From positions 1 through 20,258 of the forward strand of contig CARDPF010000018.1 in assembly GCA_948960675.1 (NCBI GenBank): a stretch of 20,258 nt of DNA, in the 5' to 3' direction. Positions 14,367 through 20,258 of the stretch are shown piece by piece. Position numbers and translations under genes: made by a program. Origin of the DNA: an uncultured Eisenbergiella sp. (GTDB taxonomy: Bacteria > Bacillota > Clostridia > Lachnospirales > Lachnospiraceae). Each line of letters begins with the position of its first letter. The first letter of the stretch is position 1. The notes below the pieces were generated by a model. That model searched no databases and had not been told where the DNA came from. It saw only the letters and a list, made by a program, of their open reading frames with translations.

Positions 14367-15593
14367 TTGGGAAGAATAGCCGGAATCAGGATCAAAAATT
14401 ATGGTTCTTTAAAAAATATAAAATTAGGCAAATTGTTGTTTGACGGCAAAGGAAAAGAATTGGCAAATATGAATGCCATTATTGGGCAAAGCGGAGCGGG
14501 GAAAAGTACTTTGGCAGATGCATTTGGTTTTCTTGCCGATTGTCTGGATAAAGGTGTGGAGGTTGCATGTGATTTAAACGGAAGAGGGGGATATGAAAAG
14601 CTGGTTTCCCAAGGCTGCAGGGAACCGATAGAGTTTGAAATATATTATAGGGAAACCAGCAATGATCCGCCCATTACGTATGAATTATCCATAAATCTGG
14701 ATAAATATGAAAGGCCGGTTGTTGAAAAAGAAAGATTACGCCAAAGAAGGGCGAATGAAAGATATGGACGGCCAATGTCATTTTTATTTCTGGAGTATGG
14801 AAAAGGATTTGCGTTTAAAGGAAACAACAGTGGATTTTTAGAGGAAGAAAATAAAGAAATCGGGGAAAAGGCAGATGTGGCATTGGCAGACCCCAGACAG
14901 TTGGGAATTGTCACGCTTGGGGAGTTAAGGGAGCACCCAAGAATAGTAAAATTTAAAAATTTTTTGAAAAATTGGTTTTTGTGCTATTTTAGTCCTACGG
15001 CAGCGAGGGAGATCCCGAATGCCGGACCTCAAAAATATTTAAATCGTCTCGGAAATAATGTAAATAATGTAGCGCAATTTTTGTATAGGGAAGACCCGAA
15101 AGAGTTTTTGAAGGTATTAAAGAGTATTCAGACCAAACTTCCCGGCATTAAGGAGATCAAACCGGTCAAACTACAAAATGGTCAATTGGTATTGGAATTT
15201 TTGGAGGAGGGATTTGAAAAGCCCTTCTATTCACAAAAAATGTCGGATGGAACGTTGAAACTTTTCGCTTACTATTTACTGTTGTATGAAAAAGATGCAA
15301 GGCCTTTGGTTTTCATTGAAGAGCCGGAAAATGGATTATATCATAAATATTTGGCTGATTTGGCTTCACAAATGAAAAATAGTATTAAAGGGACCTATTC
15401 CAAGCAGCTTTTTATTACAACCCACAGTCCTTTTTTTGTGAATTCTTTGTCTCCGGAAGAAGTCTGGGTTTTGGAAAAGCGGGAAGATGGATTTTCGACT
15501 ATTACCAGGGCATCCGAGTTTGCATATGTGAAGCAATTATGTGAGTCGGATGTTGCATTGGGGGATTTATGGTATAGCGACTATTTTGGCTGA
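14367..15593 (+). CDS. AAA/ABC-type ATPase (AAA_21-like), candidate defence or stress ATPase
   Basis: A 408-residue soluble ATPase. It begins GRIAGIRIKNYGSLKNIKL (2-20), the usual first strand of SMC/OLD-like ATPases. Walker A is GQSGAGKST (40-48), the ABC-type signature region is KMSDGTLKLFAYYLL (291-305), Walker B is PLVFIEEPENGL (313-324) and the switch histidine is in TTHSPFF (351-357). There is no long coiled coil and no C-terminal Toprim domain, unlike class 1 OLD nucleases; that role may sit in the next gene. The TTG start is preferred because GGGGGGTGAAG (14354-14364) gives a good ribosome binding site about 5 bases upstream and the -10 box covers the ATG at 14274. Similar ATPases pair with DUF4276 proteins (COG4637-type; AbiL-like). 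Role in phage defence is inferred. Confidence 0.82.
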   Translation: MGRIAGIRIKNYGSLKNIKLGKLLFDGKGKELANMNAIIGQSGAGKSTLADAFGFLADCLDKGVEVACDLNGRGGYEKLVSQGCREPIEFEIYYRETSNDPPITYELSINLDKYERPVVEKERLRQRRANERYGRPMSFLFLEYGKGFAFKGNNSGFLEEENKEIGEKADVALADPRQLGIVTLGELREHPRIVKFKNFLKNWFLCYFSPTAAREIPNAGPQKYLNRLGNNVNNVAQFLYREDPKEFLKVLKSIQTKLPGIKEIKPVKLQNGQLVLEFLEEGFEKPFYSQKMSDGTLKLFAYYLLLYEKDARPLVFIEEPENGLYHKYLADLASQMKNSIKGTYSKQLFITTHSPFFVNSLSPEEVWVLEKREDGFSTITRASEFAYVKQLCESDVALGDLWYSDYFG

Positions 15594-15607
15594 GTAAAGC
15601 AGGCGGG

Positions 15608-16300
15608 ATGGGAGAAAAAGTGGAAGAATACACTTATATCGAAATTTTAATAGAAGACAAATCAGGAAGTATTCTTGTAGAAAAAATAATGGATAAATAT
15701 GTATGTGATAAGCAAAATGTTACATATAGAATCCACAGTTTTAAGGGAATCGGGAAGATACCTTCAAAAGCAAAGGGAATATCCGAAATTAAAACAAAAA
15801 GGTTATTGACGGATTTACCGATGTATTTGAGGGGAATGGATTTGTCTTTAAGGAGTATGCCCGGAAAAAAGGCAATTTTTGTCCTTTTGGATAGCGACAA
15901 TGAAAATTGTGCAGATTTGAAGAACAATTTAGTTCAAATGTATCAACAATTAGAAATAGCAATACAAGTATTTTTTTGTATTGCTATTGAAGAAATGGAA
16001 GCATGGATGCTGGGTGACAGGGAGGCGCTGTTAAATGCATATCCGATGGCAAAGCGGCAGTTGTTACTAAAGTATGTACAGGATAGTATTGTTGGTACTT
16101 GGGAGATCCTGGCAGATATTGTTTATAAAGGCGGTTCACAGGCCCTTAAAAAGAATGCATCCTCCTATTATGAAATCGGTATGTTTAAATGCGAATGTGC
16201 AAGAAAAATTGGTATGTTCATGGATATTGGAAGGAATATGTCGCCAAGCTTTCATTATTTTTTAAGGAAACTGGATGATTTTTGTGGAAGCAGGATATAA
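15608..16300 (+). CDS. DUF4276 family protein, Toprim-like putative nuclease partner of the ATPase
   Basis: A 230-residue AT-rich-encoded protein. IEILIEDKSGSILVEKIM (11-28) gives the N-terminal strand with Glu16, FVLLDSDNENCADL (91-104) carries Asp95 and Asp97, and IAIEEMEAWMLGD (125-137) the acidic cluster with Trp. This Glu / Asp-x-Asp / Glu layout is Toprim-like, as in DUF4276, AbiLii and RloB-type proteins. The C-terminal NMSPSFHYFLRKL (210-222) is also typical of DUF4276. It starts 14 bp after the ATPase stop, so the two are probably co-transcribed and work together. A GTG at 15620 with GGGAG in front is an alternative start. Nuclease activity is inferred from the family, not shown. No terminator follows before the next gene 33 bp on. 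Confidence 0.75.
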   Translation: MGEKVEEYTYIEILIEDKSGSILVEKIMDKYVCDKQNVTYRIHSFKGIGKIPSKAKGISEIKTKRLLTDLPMYLRGMDLSLRSMPGKKAIFVLLDSDNENCADLKNNLVQMYQQLEIAIQVFFCIAIEEMEAWMLGDREALLNAYPMAKRQLLLKYVQDSIVGTWEILADIVYKGGSQALKKNASSYYEIGMFKCECARKIGMFMDIGRNMSPSFHYFLRKLDDFCGSRI

Positions 16301-16333
16301 CGGCAACATTTCGGAAGCGCAGGAGGAGTTTTT

Positions 16334-18310
16334 ATGGAGACACAAAAACAAAACCAAGGGGAAAAAGACTACCGGGACGCTTATGAAAAGGAGCATTATA
16401 AAGCCGTTTATCTGGCGAACCGGGTGGCGGAACTGGAAGACCAGGTGGACGATCTGACTTTCAAATTAAACCGCATCAAAAACAATCCGCTCTGGAAAGC
16501 GTCGGGACCGGCGAGAAAGTGCATGCACTTTGTGATCCGGCAAAAGGACAGGCTCAAAAACTGCGGCAGTCTGGGCGGCGTGGTGCAAAAGCTGCGCTAT
16601 AAGGCAGAGGAGAGAAAGGCCATGGTACATTACGGCACGGAAAGCTTTCCCTCCCAGCAGGAACGCAGGGCGCAGGAGGAGACTAAATTTGAGCGGATGG
16701 TCAAAATCAGCATTCTGGTGCCGCTGTGGAACACGCCGGAGAATTTCCTAAAGGAAATGCTTGACTCCGTGCAGGGGCAGACGTATGGAAACTGGGAACT
16801 TTGTCTGGCGGACGGATCCGACCCTGACCACGCCTATGTGGGAGAGATTTGTCAGGCGCGCGCGGGGGAGGATGGGCGGATCGTGTACCGCAAGCTTGCC
16901 AAAAACGGGGGAATTGCGGGCAATACCAACGAGTGTTGCCGGATGGCCACCGGGGAATACATCGGCCTGTATGACCATGACGATATCCTGCACCCTTCCG
17001 TGCTGTATGAATATGTGAAAGTCATCAATGAAAAGAACGCAGACTATGTATATTGTGACGAGGCGACTTTCAAAGACGGCGATATCAATAAAATGATCAC
17101 GATGCATTTCAAGCCCGATTACGCCGTGGATAACCTGCGGGCAAATAACTACATTTGCCATTTCAGCGTGTTTTCCCGTAAGCTTTTGGACGGGGACGAG
17201 TTGTTTCGGACAAAGTTTGACGGCAGTCAGGACCACGATATGATTCTGCGCCTGACAGACCGGGCGGAGCGTATCGTGCATGTGCCCAAGCTGCTGTATT
17301 ACTGGAGGGCCCATGCGGGCAGCGTGGCGTCCGATATCAACGCAAAGCCTTATGCCGTCGAGTCTGCCAGGGGGGCGGTGGCCGACCACCTGCGCAAACA
17401 TGGGTTTTCGCATTTTACCATCACCAGCACCCGGGCCTTTGAAACGATTTTCAAAATTTCCTATGAGATTATCGGGGAACCCAAAATCTCCATTGTGATT
17501 GCCAACAAAGACCATGCAGAGGATCTGCGCCGGTGCATTTCTTCGATTGTGGAAAAATCCACCTGGGAAAATTATGAGATTGTGGTGGTGGAGAACAACA
17601 GTGAGACGAAGGAGATTTTTGCGTATTACGAAGAACTGCAGAACAATCCGCGCATCCGGGTGGTAAAATATAGAGGCGCTTTCAACTATGCAAAGATCAA
17701 TAATTTCGGCGTCGGGGAGACGATAGGAGATTATATCCTGCTTTTGAACAACGACACGCAGGTCATCACCGTCAACTGGATGGAGGAACTTTTGATGTAT
17801 GCCCAGCGGGACGATGTGGGGGCGGTGGGCGGTAAGCTTTACTATGCGGACAAGACCATCCAGCATGCGGGCGTGGTGATCGGGCTTGGCGCGCACCGGA
17901 CGGCGGGGCATGTGCATTATAAGCAGAAGCGGGAAAACCTCGGATACATGGGGCGGCTGTGCTATGCCCAGAACATGACGGCGGTGACGGGAGCCTGTCT
18001 GCTGGTGAAAAAGGCGGCTTATATGCAGGTCGGCGGTCTGGACGAATCCTTTGCGGTATCCTTAAACGATGTGGATTTTTGCCTAAAGCTGCGCAGGGCC
18101 GGTTATGTGAACGTGTTTACCCCGTTTGCGGAACTGTATCACTATGAGTCGGCCTCCAGGGGCCTGGATGACCGGGGGGAAAAGGCAGAGCGCTACGAGG
18201 CGGAATCTGCGCGTTTCCGGGAAAAATGGAAGCGGGAACTGGAGGCGGGCGACCCTTATTTTAATCCAAATTTTTCCTTGGACAAGCCCGACTTTTCTTT
18301 ACGAGTCTGA
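16334..18310 (+). CDS. Double-GT2 glycosyltransferase with N-terminal coiled coil
   Basis: A 658-residue protein with two glycosyltransferase domains. Residues about 15-50 are charged and heptad-like (YLANRVAELEDQVDDL, 26-41), likely a short coiled coil. The first GT2 domain (about 124-340) has KISILVPLWNTPENFLKEML (124-143), NGGIAGNTNE (191-200) and the metal motif YDHDDILH (213-220). The second (about 383-610) has PKISIVIANKDHAEDLRRC (383-401), VVVENNS (417-423), LLLNNDTQV (469-477), GGLDESF (567-573), NDVDFCLKLRRAGY (578-591) and LYHYESASRG (601-610). This is the layout of double rhamnosyl/O-antigen transferases that add two linkages in turn. AGGAGGAG (16321-16328) lies 5 bases before the ATG. 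With no promoter of its own visible, it depends on read-through from the insert or from further upstream. Confidence 0.87.
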   Translation: METQKQNQGEKDYRDAYEKEHYKAVYLANRVAELEDQVDDLTFKLNRIKNNPLWKASGPARKCMHFVIRQKDRLKNCGSLGGVVQKLRYKAEERKAMVHYGTESFPSQQERRAQEETKFERMVKISILVPLWNTPENFLKEMLDSVQGQTYGNWELCLADGSDPDHAYVGEICQARAGEDGRIVYRKLAKNGGIAGNTNECCRMATGEYIGLYDHDDILHPSVLYEYVKVINEKNADYVYCDEATFKDGDINKMITMHFKPDYAVDNLRANNYICHFSVFSRKLLDGDELFRTKFDGSQDHDMILRLTDRAERIVHVPKLLYYWRAHAGSVASDINAKPYAVESARGAVADHLRKHGFSHFTITSTRAFETIFKISYEIIGEPKISIVIANKDHAEDLRRCISSIVEKSTWENYEIVVVENNSETKEIFAYYEELQNNPRIRVVKYRGAFNYAKINNFGVGETIGDYILLLNNDTQVITVNWMEELLMYAQRDDVGAVGGKLYYADKTIQHAGVVIGLGAHRTAGHVHYKQKRENLGYMGRLCYAQNMTAVTGACLLVKKAAYMQVGGLDESFAVSLNDVDFCLKLRRAGYVNVFTPFAELYHYESASRGLDDRGEKAERYEAESARFREKWKRELEAGDPYFNPNFSLDKPDFSLRV

Positions 18311-18326
18311 AAATATGGTGTATACT
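18298..18326 (+). promoter_or_regulatory. Promoter candidate for the phosphosugar mutase gene
   Basis: TTTACG (18298-18303, 4 of 6 to the -35 consensus) and TATACT (18321-18326, 5 of 6 to the -10) are 17 bases apart. It overlaps the end of the double-GT2 gene. The resulting leader of about 115 nt contains a hairpin at 18370-18399. Motif and spacing only. Confidence 0.5.
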
Positions 18327-18369
18327 AAAGACAAGGCGTACATACGGCGGGATTTCCAAAGAGAGGGGT

Positions 18370-18399
18370 GCTGCCCGCAGATGCGGCGGGTATGGCAGC
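18370..18399 (+). other. GC-rich hairpin in the mutase leader
   Basis: GCTGCC (18370-18375) pairs perfectly with GGCAGC (18394-18399). Inside, the alternative CCCGC (18374-18378) with GCGGG (18386-18390) competes for the same bases. Two mutually exclusive foldings could exist, but no T-run follows and no known riboswitch pattern was recognised. The rest of 18311-18439 holds no gene. Confidence 0.35.
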
Positions 18400-18448
18400 A
18401 GGGGAAGTGCTGTAGAAAGCGTCAATAGGAAACGGAGGTATGAGAGCG

Positions 18449-20170
18449 ATGGGCTACATGGAGGAGTACAAATTCTGGCTGGAGGATTCTTACTTTGACG
18501 AGGGGACGAAGGAAGAACTCAAAAAGATTGCGGATGATCCGGCCGAAATCGAGGAGCGGTTTTATAAGGAACTGGAGTTTGGCACGGGCGGCCTGCGCGG
18601 TGTGATCGGTGCGGGAACCAACCGGATGAATATTTATACGGTGCGCAAAGCGACCCAGGGACTTGCCAACTATATTTTGAAACAGGGCGGCGCGGATAAG
18701 GGCGTGGCGATCGCCTACGATTCCCGTTACTTTTCGCCTGAGTTTGCGGATGAGGCGGCCAGGTGCATGGCGGCCAACGGCATCAAGGCGTATGTTTTTG
18801 ACGAACTGCGTCCCACCCCGGAGCTTTCTTTTGCCCTGCGCACGCTGGGCTGCATTTCCGGTATTGTGGTGACGGCGAGCCATAACCCGCCGGAGTATAA
18901 CGGCTACAAAGTGTATTGGGAGGACGGCGCACAGGTGACGGCCCCGAAGGATCAGGAAATCATCACGGAGGTGAAGAACGTCACCGACTACCATACCGTG
19001 AAAACCATGTCCAAAGAGGAGGCCATGAAAGCCGGACTGTACCAGATGATCGGCGAGGAAATTGACGTGGCTTATATGGCCGAACTGAAAAAGCAGATCA
19101 TCCATCCCGAGATCATCAAGGCGATGGCGGAGGATTTAAAGATTGTGTACACGCCTTTCCACGGGACGGGGAACAAGCCTGTCAGAAGGATTCTGGCGGA
19201 ACTGGGTTTTAAACAGGTATATGTGGTTCCCGAGCAGGAACGCCCGGATCCCGCGTTTACAACGCTGGATTATCCAAACCCCGAGGATCCAAAAGCGTTT
19301 AAACTGGCGTTGGAGTTGGCAAGGAAGGTGGATGCGGATATTGTGCTGGCCACGGATCCGGATGCGGACCGGCTGGGCATCTACGCCAAAGATACCAAGA
19401 CCGGGGAATATGTTTCCTTTACCGGCAACATGTCCGGCATGCTGATTGCGGAGTATATTTTGCGGGAGCGGACGGCCACCGGTACCATGCCCGAGGATCC
19501 GGCCATGGTATCCACCATCGTTACCACCAATATGGCGGCGGCGATTGCGGCGGATTACAACGTAAAATTCATCGAAGTGCTCACGGGCTTTAAATATATC
19601 GGCGAGCAAATCAAATGGATGGAGCAGGCCCAAAAGGGGCATTATGTATTTGGGCTGGAGGAATCCTACGGCTGTCTGGCGGGAACCCATGCAAGGGATA
19701 AGGACGCCGTTGTGGCCGTGATGTGCCTGTGCGAGATGGCTGCCTGGTGTAAGGCCAACGGCAGGACCTGCTGGGATCAGATGATTGCCCTGTATGAGAA
19801 GTACGGCTATTATAAGGAATCCCAGTATACCATCACCTTAAAGGGAATCGATGGGGCAGCCCAGATTGCCCAGATCATGGACAAGCTGCGCGCAAATCCG
19901 CCCAAGGCCTTTGGGGATTTGCAGGTTTTGCAGATGCGGGATTATGAGAAGGATGTGATCACCGATATGGCCACGGGGGCGACCAGGCCTACCGGACTGC
20001 CCAAATCCAATGTGCTGTATTTTGACCTGCCGGATAATAACTGGTGCTGTGCGCGCCCTTCCGGGACGGAGCCCAAGATTAAGTTTTACATGGGTGTCAA
20101 GGGCAACAGCCTTGCGGATGCCAAGGAACGGGTGGAGAAGCTGACCGAGGACTTAAAGGCGGTATTGTGA
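18449..20170 (+). CDS. pgcA: Phosphoglucomutase/phosphomannomutase, alpha-D-phosphohexomutase family
   Basis: A 573-residue cytosolic enzyme that should interconvert hexose-6-phosphate and hexose-1-phosphate. It closely follows Bacillus PgcA: FGTGGLRGVIGAGTNRMNIY (44-63), FDELRPTPELSFAL (117-130), the active-site phosphoserine loop TASHNPPEYNGYK (142-154, Ser144), the metal loop TDPDADRLG (302-310), the sugar-specificity loop EESYGCLAGTHARD (404-417) and the phosphate-binding loop RPSGTEPKIKFY (536-547). Length is normal for the family. The ATG at 18449 is chosen because GGAGG (18434-18438) is 10 bases upstream; an in-frame ATG at 18440 leaves one base of spacing. It may feed ManC with mannose-1-phosphate and also make glucose-1-phosphate. 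Which sugar dominates cannot be read from sequence. It has its own promoter candidate. Confidence 0.93.
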   Translation: MGYMEEYKFWLEDSYFDEGTKEELKKIADDPAEIEERFYKELEFGTGGLRGVIGAGTNRMNIYTVRKATQGLANYILKQGGADKGVAIAYDSRYFSPEFADEAARCMAANGIKAYVFDELRPTPELSFALRTLGCISGIVVTASHNPPEYNGYKVYWEDGAQVTAPKDQEIITEVKNVTDYHTVKTMSKEEAMKAGLYQMIGEEIDVAYMAELKKQIIHPEIIKAMAEDLKIVYTPFHGTGNKPVRRILAELGFKQVYVVPEQERPDPAFTTLDYPNPEDPKAFKLALELARKVDADIVLATDPDADRLGIYAKDTKTGEYVSFTGNMSGMLIAEYILRERTATGTMPEDPAMVSTIVTTNMAAAIAADYNVKFIEVLTGFKYIGEQIKWMEQAQKGHYVFGLEESYGCLAGTHARDKDAVVAVMCLCEMAAWCKANGRTCWDQMIALYEKYGYYKESQYTITLKGIDGAAQIAQIMDKLRANPPKAFGDLQVLQMRDYEKDVITDMATGATRPTGLPKSNVLYFDLPDNNWCCARPSGTEPKIKFYMGVKGNSLADAKERVEKLTEDLKAVL

Positions 20171-20206
20171 CGGCCATACCGGCTGCGCAATTTGATAGTA
20201 ACGACA

Positions 20207-20239
20207 GGGCGGTATCGCGTTTTGCGATATCGCCCCTTT
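20207..20239 (+). terminator. Hairpin terminator candidate after the mutase gene
   Basis: GGGCGGTATCGC (20207-20218) pairs with GCGATATCGCCC (20224-20235) over 12 positions, one of them G-T, around a 5-base GTTTT loop. It starts 36 bp past the stop codon. Only CTTT follows, so the U-tract is weak; strong stem, modest terminator. Confidence 0.6.
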
Positions 20240-20258
20240 GGGCATAAGGGGGACTGGT

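Larger units (their letters stand above)
14188..16310 (+). other. AT-rich two-gene insert within the polysaccharide locus
   Basis: Base composition changes sharply after the GT2 stop and returns to GC-rich at the next glycosyltransferase. A hand count of 15661-15720 gives 15/60 G+C, against 37/60 at 13561-13620. The insert carries its own promoter candidate, an ATPase gene and a DUF4276 gene, with AT-rich codons such as TTA, ATA, AAA and AGA common in it and rarer outside. No transposase, integrase, tRNA, or flanking direct repeats were seen, so the mechanism of entry is unknown. The boundaries are approximate. The two genes are unrelated to polysaccharide synthesis. Confidence 0.7.

Noticed and set aside
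14188..16333. Insertion sequence or integrative element explaining the AT-rich insert
   Set aside because: No transposase, integrase, terminal inverted repeats, target duplication or tRNA attachment site could be found at either edge.
1..20258. CRISPR array, tRNA or rRNA genes
   Set aside because: No regularly spaced direct repeats, cloverleaf-like or rRNA-like segments were seen on either strand.

Overview
The window looks like a chromosomal cell-surface polysaccharide (capsule or exopolysaccharide) locus from a spore-forming Clostridia-type Firmicute, most likely Lachnospiraceae. The grounds are AGGAGG-type ribosome binding sites, a Spo0A DNA-binding-domain protein, a PgcA-type phosphosugar mutase, an EpsG-type polymerase, and GC-rich coding DNA (one hand-counted 60-base line, 13561-13620, is 37/60 G+C). 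All recognisable genes are on the + strand. Family assignments are from reading motifs; no database search was run.

Layout. 1-505 holds no convincing gene. It has a promoter candidate at 101-129 and a roughly 300-bp nested imperfect inverted repeat (154-450) that would lie in the leader of the first gene. 506-3269 encodes a large polytopic membrane protein (LIC_10190-like) and a mannose-1-phosphate guanylyltransferase. 3270-3371 is a second promoter region, followed by a stand-alone Spo0A C-terminal-domain regulator (3372-3740). 3770-14187 is a tightly packed run of ten genes: a Dpm1/GtrB-like GT2, a GT2, the initiating polyprenyl-phosphate sugar phosphotransferase, a Wzz-like co-polymerase with a kinase-like tail, a divergent GT2, an EpsG-type polymerase, a WcaE-like GT2, two GT4 enzymes and another GT2. 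14188-16300 is a clearly AT-richer insert with its own promoter, encoding an AAA/ABC-type ATPase and a DUF4276 (Toprim-like) protein. 16334-18310 returns to GC-rich polysaccharide DNA with a double-GT2 enzyme. 18449-20170 is a phosphoglucomutase/phosphomannomutase with its own promoter candidate and a hairpin terminator candidate at the window end.

How it fits together. The mutase and ManC could supply GDP-mannose, and the mutase also glucose-1-phosphate. The sugar phosphotransferase loads the first sugar-phosphate on undecaprenyl phosphate, the glycosyltransferases extend the repeat unit, EpsG polymerises it and the Wzz-like protein sets chain length. No Wzx flippase, no intact BY-kinase and no CpsB-type phosphatase are visible; they may lie outside the window or be encoded elsewhere.

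The most interesting signal is the AT-rich two-gene ATPase plus DUF4276 cassette inserted inside the glycosyltransferase run. It has the architecture of ATPase/Toprim phage-defence pairs (AbiL- and PARIS-like) but is not clearly one of the named systems. Also notable are the Wzz-like protein ending in what looks like the C-terminal part of a BY-kinase without its Walker A motif, and the receiver-less Spo0A-C protein with two GTCGG motifs 10 bp apart just downstream of its own promoter candidate.
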